DNA of 64,000 nt. It comes from Meandrina meandrites. Its lineage: Eukaryota > Cnidaria > Anthozoa > Scleractinia > Meandrinidae. The notes beneath the pieces are model-generated. The model worked only from the letters and a program-made list of their open reading frames with translations. It did not search any database and was not told the DNA's origin. How positions within the stretch are numbered: position 1 is the first letter of the stretch; every line of letters begins with the position of its first letter. The stretch is from positions 17,069,661 through 17,133,660 of the forward strand of contig OY855906.1 in the NCBI GenBank assembly GCA_963693305.1, in the 5' to 3' direction. The translations under genes were made by a program, and so were the position numbers. Below are positions 1 through 10,495 of the stretch, piece after piece.

Positions 1-2
1 CT

Positions 3-932
3 AATAGACGGGGTATGGCAAAAGTGATTCACTCCGACAACCAGACCACTTTCCACAAAGCTGCAAAGGTATTCAAAACATCAAGTCAACGAATGAACAA
101 GCTGACGAAGATAGACCCGAATGTAGTGGAAGATAAATTGGCTAATCAAGGAGTGAGTTGGAAGTTTATAACGGAGAGAGCTAGTCATCGCGGTGGTCAA
201 CGAGTGTGCAGGGAGCTTAAAGAACCCCTGAGGAAAGTGTTGGGTAAAGCCTTACTCAGTTACACAGAGATGATGACGGTCTTAACGGACATAGAAGCTA
301 TGATCAATTCACGCCCCCTGACGTACATTGGAGACGACATCAGAGATGGAAGAGTAATCACCCCTGCACTTTTAGCTATTGGAAGAGATTTAGGGAACAC
401 ACCAGATGATATCCCGAAACCAGTGAAGTTAAGGTTGTCCGATCGCTATCGGTATCAGCAACGTCTTCAAAACCACTTTTGGTCTCGTTGGTTACAAGAG
501 TATTTACCAAGCCTCACGATCCGACAAAGGTGGACAAAGGAAGAAACCCCTCTCAAGGAAAAGGATGTTGTGTTGGTCTCAGAAGATAACATTTCCAGAG
601 GAAAGTGGAGACTCGGAAAAGTTGCTGAAACCTTTCCTGGGAAAGATGGACGGATTCGCACTGTCAAAGTCTTGACGAAAAAAGGAATGATCAACAGACC
701 TGTGCAAAGATTGCATCTGTTAGAGGCGCACAGAGACAGTGACTCAAATGAAAGAAATTCTTCAGAGAGTACTTCCGTTGAAAGAAATGAACGCGGTGCT
801 GATGTTCAGGACGACGTACGAACCCCAGCTGATGTTCAAAGAGAAATGAATGACTGTCCGTCATTGGCGGCGGAGGATGTTCAAGCCCGATCGCGTCATG
901 GCAGGCCAATTAGGCCTCCCAAGAGACTTTAA
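3..932 (+). CDS. BEL/Pao retrotransposon integrase C-terminal part (5' partial)
   Basis: C-terminal end of a BEL/Pao-type LTR-retrotransposon polyprotein. The frame is open to the left edge, so the ATG at 15 is internal and the gene begins outside the window. The first residues hold the integrase-core motif HSDN (second catalytic Asp), followed by the family-typical WKFI and HRGG segments and the catalytic-Glu region ending in EAMINSRPLTYI (residues about 85-105). The part from about residue 150 to 240 (FWSRWLQEYLPSL, GKWRLGKV, RTVKVLT, RPVQRLHLLE) matches the DUF5641-type tail that follows the integrase in BEL/Pao elements. The last 60 residues are hydrophilic and low complexity. Integrase inserts the cDNA into host DNA. 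No frameshift is visible here, but gag, protease and RT are outside the window, so activity cannot be judged. Confidence 0.9.
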   Translation, partial: NRRGMAKVIHSDNQTTFHKAAKVFKTSSQRMNKLTKIDPNVVEDKLANQGVSWKFITERASHRGGQRVCRELKEPLRKVLGKALLSYTEMMTVLTDIEAMINSRPLTYIGDDIRDGRVITPALLAIGRDLGNTPDDIPKPVKLRLSDRYRYQQRLQNHFWSRWLQEYLPSLTIRQRWTKEETPLKEKDVVLVSEDNISRGKWRLGKVAETFPGKDGRIRTVKVLTKKGMINRPVQRLHLLEAHRDSDSNERNSSESTSVERNERGADVQDDVRTPADVQREMNDCPSLAAEDVQARSRHGRPIRPPKRL

Positions 933-1426
933 AAAGCACTCGGGTGCTAGAACATTTGTGATTAATATTCTGTTCTTTTGTTTGTTGTTATGTTTGTGCA
1001 TGTACTTTTCCCGCGTGGTTTAGTCGGTTGTTTTTGATGTTACCTCGGATCGGAAAATAGGAGTTTCGAAGATTAAAGGTTGAATGTATCTCGAGTCATC
1101 GGTCGAGTTTTTCTGTTCGATGGAATATCTGGGCCAGTACAACGGGAATATCAAATGCCTAAAGCCAGTAGTACTGCTAAAGAGGTCGCTTAAGATTCAC
1201 AGCAAGAATTGTTTAAAGAATTTAAAATTTAACGAGTTTTAAAAACATTTCAGAACGCTTTGAAACTATATTTGTGTCGCGACGGCGCACTTGCTAGCGA
1301 ACCACGTGAGTGACCATTAATTTCGAATAAACTCACTTATAAAAAGTTCGCAAAACTGCTGGAAAATAGTCAACATAAAATATAAAATTGGTGAACCACA
1401 ACTGAATCTACTGATTTGCCTCGGCA
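933..1426 (+). other. BEL/Pao 3' non-coding region, probable LTR of uncertain limits
   Basis: Sequence after the BEL/Pao stop codon, where a 3' LTR is expected. A TG...CA interval at about 957-1141 is a candidate, but it is short and no second LTR is present in the window for comparison, so no boundary can be fixed. No coding potential is seen up to the inverted-repeat element at 1434. Confidence 0.35.
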
Positions 1427-1433
1427 CTGCTAG

Positions 1434-2094
1434 CACAGGTAGCCAAAGCTCAAGATACGACTGAAAATAAATAAAATGATCTAAAATTGTCAAATGTTTA
1501 TTGTTTTATCAATCTTATATTACATATTCATGTGAGCTTTGAAAATTAGCATAATATGCTAATTCTAAAATTGCTCCCAACTTCATTCTATAAATACATG
1601 ATGAAGTGTAATGAAATCATGCGTCGCACGCGACATTGCATACACCTCCCCTAGAAAGTGGCTTTTGTGGTTCCAAATTGCATATGATTAAATGAGAAGA
1701 ATTGCAGAGGCGCTCGGCCCGCGGATGGTTCGTGGAGGTTTACCACTGAAATATTGCCGTTTTGCCAGGGAAAGGATGTAACATTGGGCACTTTTTCGGT
1801 ATGTATTTATAGAATGACTATCGAAGCCTTTGAATTTGAGGCGTTTTGAGGGGAAGATAGCAAACTTTGAGAATTACAGTTCATTTCATGAACACGGGTC
1901 TGCATTCTGGCAGTTCGAGTGTGCAACCTTTCGCTTCGCTTTGATAGTTGGGAGCAATTTTAGAATTAGCATATTATGCTAATTTTCAAAGCTCACATGA
2001 ATATGTAATATAAGATTGATAAAACAATAAACATTTGACAATTTTAGATCATTTTATTTATTTTCAGTCGTATCTTAAGCTTTGGCTACCTGTG
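1434..2094. mobile_element. Non-autonomous TIR element with 7-bp target duplication
   Basis: Inverted-repeat element of 661 bp. The arms (about 1434-1571 and 1947-2094) are nearly perfect reverse complements, starting CACAGGTAGCCAAAGC and ending GCTTTGGCTACCTGTG. CTGCTAG flanks both ends (1427-1433 and 2095-2101) and reads as a 7-bp target-site duplication. Because that flank is partly palindromic, the exact ends could shift by one or two bases. The 370-bp centre has no coding potential. A 7-bp duplication is compatible with several DNA-transposon superfamilies, so none is assigned. Confidence 0.75.
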
Positions 2095-2101
2095 CTGCTA
2101 G

Positions 2102-2483
2102 CTGTCTTCTAAAATATAGTTGAATTATGGTATTCGTTTTTTCAGTTGCAACTTCCTACGATATTGGACTTCAAAGAGCGTCTCTCAATGTTCAGATCAA
2201 GATCACGATTTTAAGAACTGGTAGCAAAAGAACCTCTTTGCAACTGATTAAAAATCCAGCGACACTCAACACTTTCTAGCACAAGTCGTGTACGTTCTTA
2301 AAGCGGACAACATAGACACCAAAATTCATGCATAAATTCTGCTTTCACAATCGGGTATTTCAAAAACCGGTCGTTTCGCCCTAAATTCAGACTACTGTAT
2401 ATTTAATAACAGATACAACAGATAGACAAAATACAAACACAGCTAAATACAAAACTGTTGAAACAAGTTAAATACATGTGTAC
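2102..2483. other. Intronic sequence of STELLO-like copy A
   Basis: Downstream of the copy A donor on the minus strand, hence intron 1 of that gene. AT-rich, with no recognisable element. Confidence 0.4.
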
Positions 2484-2842
2484 CTCCAATCTGCTGGGGT
2501 TTTTGTATCGCCCACAACTACAACCTTCCAGCCCTCAATACCAGCCAACTTCTTCACATCTGCTGTTGGTGAGTTTATAGTCGTGACAACAATCCATTTC
2601 TCGTGCATTTCATCTGCTGGAGGCGCTCGTTTTCGGGGTATGTCTTTCCATTTAATTTCTTTGGTTTTAAGTTGCGTTAGGTGTGGGTTTGTAAAGGCCT
2701 CTTTGCGAGTAGAAATCACTTGCTCGTCAATCCGACTCCCCTCCAGAGGTTTTCTTGGCTCCGTTTTTAAAAGGTAGTGGACCCAAAGAATTAGTATTAA
2801 CTGGAAAAGTAACCCGATTAAAATCCACGTTTTAGACGGCAT
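2484..2842 (-). CDS. STELLO/DUF288-like glycosyltransferase copy A, exon 1
   Basis: First exon of a DUF288/STELLO-like type II membrane protein. The ATG at 2842 gives a short cytosolic start (MPSKTW), one membrane helix (about residues 6-24), a hydrophilic stem, then the family signature KWIVVTTINSPTADVKKL and GWKVVVVGDTKTPADW, the N-terminal edge of a GT-A-like domain. The exon ends AG|GTACAC in phase 2, the same junction and phase as copy C. Its catalytic exon must lie below coordinate 1, beyond the BEL/Pao element, and cannot be checked. By family knowledge STELLO proteins are Golgi-located; the animal members' substrate is unknown to me. Confidence 0.75.
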
Positions 2843-3908
2843 TCCGTGACCCAGAAGTGATAGTTTAGTTAGTACACGCGATTTGGGTATTTGCGGAAGT
2901 GAATATACAACTCTGTTACGTAACTGTTGGACGCAATCTGTCGACCGCGCCAGACAGCGAAGCCTCGGACCTAATTGGTTTTTTTAGTTGTTGGTTAATC
3001 CGCCCCGAGCCTCCCGCGGCCGTACCGAGTATTTTGCCCAAACGTCTGAAACATGCTAGAATTAAGCCTAAATTAAAACAATATGGGATGGTTTTGAGTG
3101 CAATCCCTTTTCAATTTGTTGGAGCCATTTACAAATGGGCGTAGCTTGTGGGGCGGGCACAAGGTTGACTGTGATATTCCCCCCCCCCCCCCACCCCTCC
3201 CTTCTCGTCTTGGTTATAAAAAATCTTCGCTAGCCTGTACTGGAAGTAGCTGTCGTAACCTTGTGATTCTAAAGACTGATCGAGTCTTTTATCTTTTATT
3301 TCCACCACTTGAGTTTTTTTTCAGGTTATGATGTTCCGCCTAAAAGCCGAAAGCACTGGATCGACAGCTGGCTAGTTATACATGTATGTCTCAAGTGAAA
3401 ACTTTCTCACTTCTCTGCGAGTTTCAATGCTCGCGCGGTATCTTTCAAAAACTTTCCTTCTTTAACTCTTTTTGAACTTATCGCAAGTCCTAGTATCACA
3501 ATTAAAAATGGCGTCGCCGATGCTCTTTCGTTTCGTGTCCTGATTGCTAGCTATCTTTCCCTTTAATTCCTTGCTTCACATGCAAAGTAATCGTCCGTAT
3601 CATCGCAGGTATTACTATTTTTTCTTTTCCTTTTGTCTGTAGTGTGTCGGCCGACGCGTCGGTGGTGTGTCGGTAAGTGTGTCGGCCAACGCGTCGGCCG
3701 ACACGTTGGCCAACGCGTTGGTTGGATCGGATTCGTTACCTTTACCGTGATTCTTTTAGTCCTGTAGTGAAGCAGTTTCTATTGTTTTGGGGGCAAGGGG
3801 AATTGTTCCTGTCGTTTGGTCTATTGTCCAGAGCATTAGAGCGCCATATATGACATGCATGAACTCATGCATGTGAGACCATCCAAGAACCGCTGGCTTG
3901 GGTCCCCG
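2843..3908. other. Upstream spacer of copy A with simple repeats
   Basis: The 5' flank of copy A. Contains a poly-C run at about 3179-3191 and a GC-rich cluster of short repeats built on GTCGGCCGACGCG at about 3638-3722. No TATA box or coding exon can be called with confidence. Confidence 0.35.
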
Positions 3909-3911
3909 TTA

Positions 3912-4389
3912 TGCATCAGTCAATTCCAGCAGTGCCCATCCCCCCCCCCCCCGGGCTAACCCCCGGGCATTAGCATTTCTTTGGTAAATTCCCCGGGGTG
4001 GGGATGATGGAACCGGGCAAATGCCCCGCTCCCGGGTTGATTGTTTTCAATCTCTCGATAGGTGATATAAGAATATAATACAAGTTGTTGCTTCTTGACA
4101 ATGAAGAAATATCTAAAATTCAGAAAATATACCTTCAAAAACATCCACGAGCTTCTCTAGTCCTTCATGGACTAGCTAATCTGCAACGTAGTCCACGTCT
4201 TGGCCTATAAACGCCTCCATCACGAATACGCGACTCACACGCGACTCACTCCACGGTTTCGAAACCACGTGTCAAATGCCCGGGGGTCAACTCAGGTACG
4301 CAAATGCCCCACCCCCGGGACGGGCAACATTAGGAAATGCCCCGGGGTTGCCCGGGGGGGGATGGGCACTGCTGGAATTGACTGATGCA
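3912..4389. mobile_element. PIF/Harbinger-type MITE, copy 1
   Basis: 478-bp non-autonomous element with terminal inverted repeats TGCATCAGTCAATTCCAGCA / TGCTGGAATTGACTGATGCA flanked by TTA on both sides (3909-3911 and 4390-4392). A 3-bp TTA/TAA duplication is characteristic of PIF/Harbinger elements. The subterminal parts are C-runs on the left and G-runs on the right (CCCGGG, CCCCGGGG). A second copy with the same ends and the same TTA target is at 53278-53765. The short frames inside have no family resemblance. Confidence 0.8.
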
Positions 4390-4599
4390 TTACGCCCCTG
4401 TCCCTGGGCAAATTTAATGCTGGAGGTTAGTAACCCTATTATGGACTAGCATCCCATCCAAGGGGAAGTAGAAATACTTCTAGTTGCATATCTGCGTGAA
4501 CTCGGGCTTTTTTTTTAGAACAAATTGACACTTTTTATTCATGTCGTTACCGCGCCATTGTGACCTGAATGCGCGAGTTGACTCTGTCAAATTTCGAAT

Positions 4600-4895
4600 G
4601 CCAGCCAGTGTGTTTTTTTTTATTCAATTTTTTAAGCAATTCAACTCTTTTGCGTACTGGTTCATGACATTGTATTTTGTCTTTGATCCTATTGAATTTG
4701 GTCGAATATATTCATCACAAAAAATAATTGAGAAGCTAAGAATAACGGACGAATACAGTGTGTTTCTTTCTTTTTTTTATACAATTCAACTCCTGCGCGC
4801 TGGTTCATGACACTGTTTTTTGTTTTTGTAACTATTGAATTTGGTCGAATATATTCGCCACATAAAATAATTAGAAAGTAAGAATAACGAATGTA
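4600..4895. repeat. Two-copy tandem repeat of about 140 bp
   Basis: Two diverged adjacent copies, both containing GGTTCATGACA and ATTGAATTTGGTCGAATATA, offset by about 133-143 bp with small indels. Short frames over it are not supported as genes. Confidence 0.6.
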
Positions 4896-5518
4896 ACGCC
4901 CCAGCGTTACATCCGGTTCACCTTCGATTCTCTTCAGCTTAATTCTTCTCCGATTTACTGAAGTTCTCCGCGGAGCGAATTACGATTTACCAGCAGCACT
5001 AGTCATTCGGTATTCTGCTTCCGCGGCCAATCATCTCGTACACAAGCTTTTCTCCAACAAATGACTTCTTTGCTGTGAACTAGGATTGCTTTTGCTGACG
5101 ATTTCTAAACAAAGGTCGTGCTTTTAAAAGTCAACCGATATTAGGGCTTTAAATGGAAAACATTGATCAGTTTCCCGACAAATGATACCCTATTCTAGAC
5201 CAAAACTCTATGATTTCTATACCCTATACCCTATCCCAGACAAAACTGCTTGAAAACCATACCCTTCCCAGCGGCACATACCTATATAGCTCATATATGG
5301 GAGTGCCCCCCCCCCCCAGGCCCTCGTCCTACTTCGCTACAACGTTTCTTAAAACACACTAAAACCTTCTGCTTTCCCATCCCGCCAAAATGTTATTTAT
5401 ACGACAAACAAGGTGCACCTATTGTTAACTACTAAATTACAATAGAGCTAATTGACAATTAACAACTTATAAACAATTATTATAATAAATATGCTATAGA
5501 ATTGGTTACACAACGACT
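4896..5518. other. Spacer with short inverted and simple repeats
   Basis: Contains a short inverted repeat (TGTAACGC...GCGTTACA at about 4890-4911), tandem TACCCTA-like words at about 5186-5265 and a poly-C run at about 5307-5319. Nothing coding recognised. Confidence 0.3.
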
Positions 5519-5527
5519 AACATTTTG

Positions 5528-6876
5528 GGCATAGGGTAAAATATGGACTGGACCATTGGACCCTTGGACTATTTTTTGGACCATTTTCTGGACTATTTCA
5601 TGGACTAAATTTTGGACTATTTTTTGAATCTTTGGTACCTAGTTTTGTCAGGGGGTGGTTTATCATTTGTTCTTCCTCAGGAAGGGGTAGGTAGGTAGGT
5701 AGGGGGTTAGGTAGTTGTTTGGGGGGAGGGGTGGATAGGTAAATTTTGTCAAAATTTGTTATTCTCACTTAGGAAGGGGTGGGTAGGTAGTTTTGTCAAG
5801 GGAGGTGGTTAATCATATGATCCTCCTTAGGGAGGGGAAGGATGTAATTACAGCACTTGTGTCACACAACACATGTACGCATGGGAGGGGAATGTAAGCA
5901 AAAGTTGTAACTATTTTTTTAATCTTTCCAAAGGGGTGGGTACCTAGTTTAGGTAGTTTTTTTGGGGGGAGGGGTGGGTAGGTAAATGGTCACACAACAC
6001 ATGTACGCATGCGCACAGCCTATTACCCGTGGTCATGGGAGGGGAATGTAAGCAAAAGTTATCATCTGTGAGGGGAGGAGGTCGTAATTATTACAGAAAA
6101 GTTACCAGCATTAAGGAAACTTTTTTCCATTATTGTCCGCTCAGTCGCTTATTGACTCGTACCAATGTTCCTTCTACTATATATTTCCGTCACAAGAGTT
6201 ATTTCTATTTCCTTTAATCTTGCTCTGACTGACAGCGCTCCGCAAAAGAAAACATTTTTGGCCAGTTAAAGTCATTTTCTAGCCGCTAGCCAGATAAGCA
6301 GTCATCCAAGAAGCTCTTATCGCTCCAACGCATCTTGGCTGATAACGTGTTCGTTGCGTTTTTTCAGACAGAACAATAACAAAATGTCTTTAATCTTTTG
6401 CAATCACAACACACTGCACCAAAAAAAACCTGGACAGTATTTTGACAAAATTTACCTATCCACCCCTCCCCCCAAAAAACTACCTAACCCCCTACCTACC
6501 TACCTACCTACCTACCTACCTACCTACCTACCTACCTACCTACCTACCTACCTACCTACCTACCTACCTACCTACCTACCTACCTACCTACCTACCTACC
6601 TACCTACCTACCTACCTACCTACCTACCTACCTACCTACCTACCTACCTACCTACCTACCTACCTACCTACCTACCTACCTACCTACCTACCTACCTACC
6701 TACCTACCTACCTACCCCTTCCTGAGGAAGAACAAATGATAAACCACCCCCTGACAAAACTAGGTACCAAAGATTCAAAAAATAGTCCAAAATTTAGTCC
6801 ATGAAATAGTCCAAAAAAATGGTCCAAAAAAATAGTCCAATGGTCCAATGGTCCAGTCCATATTTTACCCTATGCC
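5528..6876. mobile_element. Mutator-like long-TIR element (non-autonomous) with 9-bp target duplication
   Basis: 1349-bp element. The left end GGCATAGGGTAAAATATGG is mirrored at the right end (...ATTTTACCCTATGCC), and the arms remain complementary for about 240 bp. AACATTTTG lies directly outside both ends (5519-5527 and 6877-6885), a perfect 9-bp duplication. Long TIRs with 9-bp duplications are the usual hallmark of Mutator-like elements. The arms hold GGAC/GTCC-rich repeats and a TACC tract that is short on the left (about 5690-5705) and greatly expanded on the right. Two partly repeated internal blocks (5820-5910 and 5995-6060) share ACACAACACATGTACGCATG. No transposase is present. Confidence 0.8.
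6492..6716. repeat. (TACC)n microsatellite
   Basis: About 56 uninterrupted TACC units inside the right arm of the Mutator-like element. The open frames across it (TYLP repeats) are repeat artefacts, not genes. Confidence 0.97.
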
Positions 6877-6885
6877 AACATTTTG

Positions 6886-7600
6886 CAATAATTTAATAGA
6901 ATATAAGTTATGTAACAATGACAAAATAATTTAATGTAAACAATATATTAATAGGGAACAAAACTAATTTCAAGATCTTTAAATAGACATTCCACGACAG
7001 TACTTAAATAAATTCTTCATATTCAAAGTGGAAATGTGAAATGAAGAGCAAACCCACATTTCTGTTAATAAATTCACTCATCTCTGCAATATCTGCTTGA
7101 TCATTAAGGAGTGGAAATTATTCACAAGGTTTTGACCCCTCATCTTAGCAGTAACAATATTTCAGAGCCCTTTATTGCGATGCCCTGGAAAATCCACAAC
7201 CCCAATACTTTTAGAGTGAATACATTATTTTCTGTCAAACATCAAACATCAATGCTGATTTTTTTTGACAGAATTCAGCAAGCTACAAGCATGGACATAT
7301 TCTGTTGGTAAACTTGTAAAGGCATGAAATTATGGCCATAATAACTGTTAAACACATGTCAGTGGTAAGACACTCTCATGTGTAGGATGTATGTTTTTTA
7401 TCAACATTGCATAGGGCTGGCGAGGGGCAAAATGGGTATAAATAACATTATGAAAGACCTTTTAAGATAGGAAAGGTATTGATTTTGTAACAACTACTTG
7501 TTTGTTTTCCTGGCTTGTTGTTTTTTTTTTGTTCAGATACAAATAAAACCACACAATTTATTTCACTAGTAAAAACCCTGTATCTTCTTTATAATGGTTA
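6886..7600. other. Non-coding spacer
   Basis: AT-rich sequence downstream (3' side) of the copy B catalytic exon. The 66-codon frame at 7111-7311 has no recognisable features. Nothing else seen. Confidence 0.3.
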
Positions 7601-7787
7601 TTAGTGTATACCACACAAGTAAAGAATGCTTTCCGCGCACTCTGATTGGTTAACTCAGAGGTGATTAGCAAAGTACTATTCACCTCCGAGCAGCCAAAGA
7701 GAAACAAAATGGCTCTGCATGTCAATTTGGGTACCGAAAGTAATGTTTTGGTCGGCTAATAATTCAGCTTGTGTGGTATAATTACTA
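7601..7787. mobile_element. Short TIR element (MITE-like)
   Basis: The ends TATACCACACAAG and CTTGTGTGGTATA form an inverted repeat enclosing about 150 bp of non-coding sequence. No clear target duplication. Confidence 0.5.
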
Positions 7788-7908
7788 AAACAACACTTCA
7801 GTGCCAGTGAAAGCGGGGGATATTTACCTCCACTTCGGTGAATAATAATTGTTAATTAGTTACTAGAAACACATCACCTCTTTCACTCATCAGTTTACAC
7901 ATCCTGCC

Positions 7909-8965
7909 TCATCCCTCCCTATAAAAAATGTCCACTCCACTCTTTATTGGTACTACAACTTTCAACTGTTTACCTGCTCTTAAATATGATGATGGTTTTT
8001 CCTTAAAGTGCATTATGGTTTCTCCACCCACTGTATTTCTCAGGCATGCTTTAGGTTCAGTTTTTACAGTTGGCATTTCGTACCCAACGCTAACTAAATC
8101 AGCCAGCCATGCTTCTGTTAACATGGCATCCTTTATCTCCCAGAAGCCATGGTGAACCATTGCTACGCTTAAATCCAGAACTCTGTTAAAGAAATCTGGT
8201 TTCTCTGATTTCCAGTTGACCAAAAACTCAACTAATCGCCCAGCATCATGGTAGAGCATTTTCTCATCAATGAAGTCTTCAAGGTAGTTGTGTGCATTTC
8301 TGAGTTGAACGGCATTTGGTGAAAAGAATGAAAGCTGGGATCCAACGTCCCACAGTAACCGCTGAGTCCAATAACCACGCCAGATATCACAGACTCGGAA
8401 AGCTACCGTGATTGGCAGCAATGTGCCCCATAATCCTTTCTTCAAAAACAATGTGTTTTGGGAGTTAATTGGAGCCATTGTCTTTGGGGGAAGAACAACA
8501 GGTGGTGCGTCAGGATCAAATTCAACTTTCAAATCCACATCTTTGTCTTTTCTTGTTAACCGAAAGATGGCGTCCACACCTGGATCACCATTAACCACGC
8601 CCTGCTGTATAGCTGAATCCACCCCTGCGCACTTGACAAATGTGTGTGATGGGGGGTCAGCAATGTGATCCAGGGGGTACCCTCTAGGCCAAATGGTACT
8701 TTGTCCAAAATGTTCGTAAGGATTTACCACTACAGAATCTGTTCTGTACACTAAGAAGTCGCCACTTTCCTTTTGGTAAAAAGTTATTTTACCACTTGTC
8801 GGTGAATTATCGTCATCTGTGTCATAGATAATTTTGGCGCCATGTTGAATAGCGTAGAGGTAGCCAAGGTTCTTTCGAGCATAACTTTTGTAAGGAAGAA
8901 AGTCATGAATGCGGTATCCTAAAGGCTTTTGTTTCTCAACACTCAAGAAAACACACTTGGGATGG
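7909..8965 (-). CDS. STELLO/DUF288-like glycosyltransferase copy B, catalytic exon
   Basis: Terminal exon, 351 residues plus stop. The minus-strand acceptor TTTTATTGCAG precedes CCATCC at 8965 and completes the phase-2 codon left by exon 1 (AG|C). Visible motifs: CSHPKCVFLS, SYARKNLGYLYAIQHGAK, then IIYDTDDDNSP, a DXD-type metal/nucleotide-sugar motif, followed by YEHFGQSTIWPRGYPLD, VFRVCDIWRGYW-like residues and the C-terminal KPDFFNRVLDLSVAM region. This is the family's catalytic-domain order, intact and without stops. The frame runs upstream into intron, so the longer open frame to 9105 is not all coding. It differs from copy C mainly at the C-terminus (ends FYREG rather than PPKK). Its nearest upstream exon candidate is 28.7 kb away at 37677-37879, across the Kolobok and foldback elements. 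Confidence 0.85.
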
Positions 8966-9105
8966 CTGCAATAAAAGAAAAGACAATTTTCCCTGTTAAA
9001 CTGCAATGAAGGGATCATCAAGTAAGCATCATACAGTTTCAATATTCTCAGGAAAACAGTTGGGATGGTAAAGAAAATAAAGACTGTTTCTTTTGTCTTT
9101 TTCAT

Positions 9106-9417
9106 TTGTCAAGTGCGACGTGCAAATTTTGTGTTCTTGATTTGACGTCACACTCGCACTAGACCCAGACCCCTTCACACTCGGTAGTGAACCAAAATGG
9201 CGGTGTTTTTGCGTACTTTAACAGGGCACAGAAAATCGAGGATTAAACCAATTCAAAAAATTTTTGCACAGAAATACTCACAAAAACACGGCAATTTCGT
9301 TAAGCAAAAAAAATTTTTGGTGTTAGGTGCACTTTAAATTCAAACGAGTACTTGCCATGAGAACAATACAGTCATGTTTGTGCTGGACTTTCTCAAGTTA
9401 AGATTGGCCTCTATTCC
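9106..9417. other. Intron sequence of copy B
   Basis: No recognisable gene or element. Contains TGACGTCA at about 9144-9151, not enough to call a regulatory site. Confidence 0.3.
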
Positions 9418-9545
9418 AAAACCGACTATTAGTCACTATTCGCAACTATTCAGTGACTATTGGCGACTATTTGTCACTATTCACGACTATTCAATGACTA
9501 TTTGCGACTATTCGTCACTATTCACGACTATTTGAACTATTTGCT
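9418..9545. repeat. Short minisatellite of GACTATT words
   Basis: About a dozen imperfect copies of a roughly 10-bp unit such as GACTATTCAC, GACTATTTGC and GTCACTATTC. Confidence 0.8.
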
Positions 9546-10495
9546 ATTTGGGTTTTCCAAACACCCGTTTTTTTTTTAATTTCTGAAAAACTGCAATGAA
9601 TCTCTTCCCCTTCAAATTCAGGGAAAGAATTGCAAAATTTCTTGTGAAGATGCTTAGAAATAAACACTCATGATATTCTTAAAGGAAGTGTGAACTACAG
9701 ATTTTAACCAATAGGCATAAGAAAATAGCCACCAAATTGAGTGAAAGTGAAGAATGCAATGGGGCTAATCAACTGAAAGTATGTTTTATGTTGACTTGCT
9801 TCATTTTATTTCCAGTATGACATTGAAACACCAAATGCAACATTTTTGGGGTGGGTGGGATTGGGAGGGGGGGGGGGGGGGGAAATTTTCGAATTTTATG
9901 ATAGTAAAGACACAGGTGGGTAATCTGCAGTTGTTCCAAAAATTATTGCACATGTAACTTCACAACACCCGGCCACTTAATATACATCTTCAAATGCACC
10001 TACCACAGTCCCGCAGTCATTGTACCATAACTTAAATAACTCACATGTCGAAAGAATCTAGCTTACATCAGGAAAAGAAACAAGGTATGATTTGCAAGAC
10101 AGTTAAAGCAAGGAAGGACTTCAACCTTCGACTTCAAGAGTGCAGGACTGCGGGACCAGTAGATTTGCTGGCCTTAGCAGGACTCCCATCTGTACCACAG
10201 GTGTGCGCAAATGGAGCCCCATACCTAAGATATTTTGGTAAACCCATCATGCAGGAATTCAAATGCTTGGCATCCCAAGACAAAATTTGTTGCATGGTTT
10301 TCAATTTGTTAGTTGAATGAAATGCAAGGAAAAGCAAATGAGAGATGTGGAACTTTCTGAATTTTTTTTTGCATAATCAACTCTAAAGTAGTCTGTTTTC
10401 TGTAAAATTGTGACAAACAAAAAAGGTTTGTGGGGAGATAAATCAAAGGGGCCCTATGAGCCCACGACTGTTTTTGGGAGCGATGACGTCATCGT
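9546..10495. other. Spacer with poly-G run
   Basis: Poly-G at about 9868-9882. A 91-codon frame at 10045-10320 has no recognised domain. At 10481-10500 there is a TGACGTCA palindrome in a context (AGCGATGACGTCATCG) that also occurs in the Kolobok subterminal repeats, so this may be a relic of a related element. Confidence 0.3.

Noticed and set aside
957..1141. Complete BEL/Pao LTR from TG to CA
   Set aside because: The interval is short and there is no second LTR in the window, so the limits cannot be supported.
6354..6804. TYLP-repeat frames
   Set aside because: Translation of the (TACC)n tract.
9868..9882. Poly-G and poly-C runs (also near 3179, 5307, 22732, 40304, 53727) as regulatory features
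   Set aside because: Homopolymers of uncertain length, commonly affected by sequencing error; nothing else ties them to function.
10045..10320. 91-codon frame as a gene
   Set aside because: No domain, no conserved motif and no splice partner seen.
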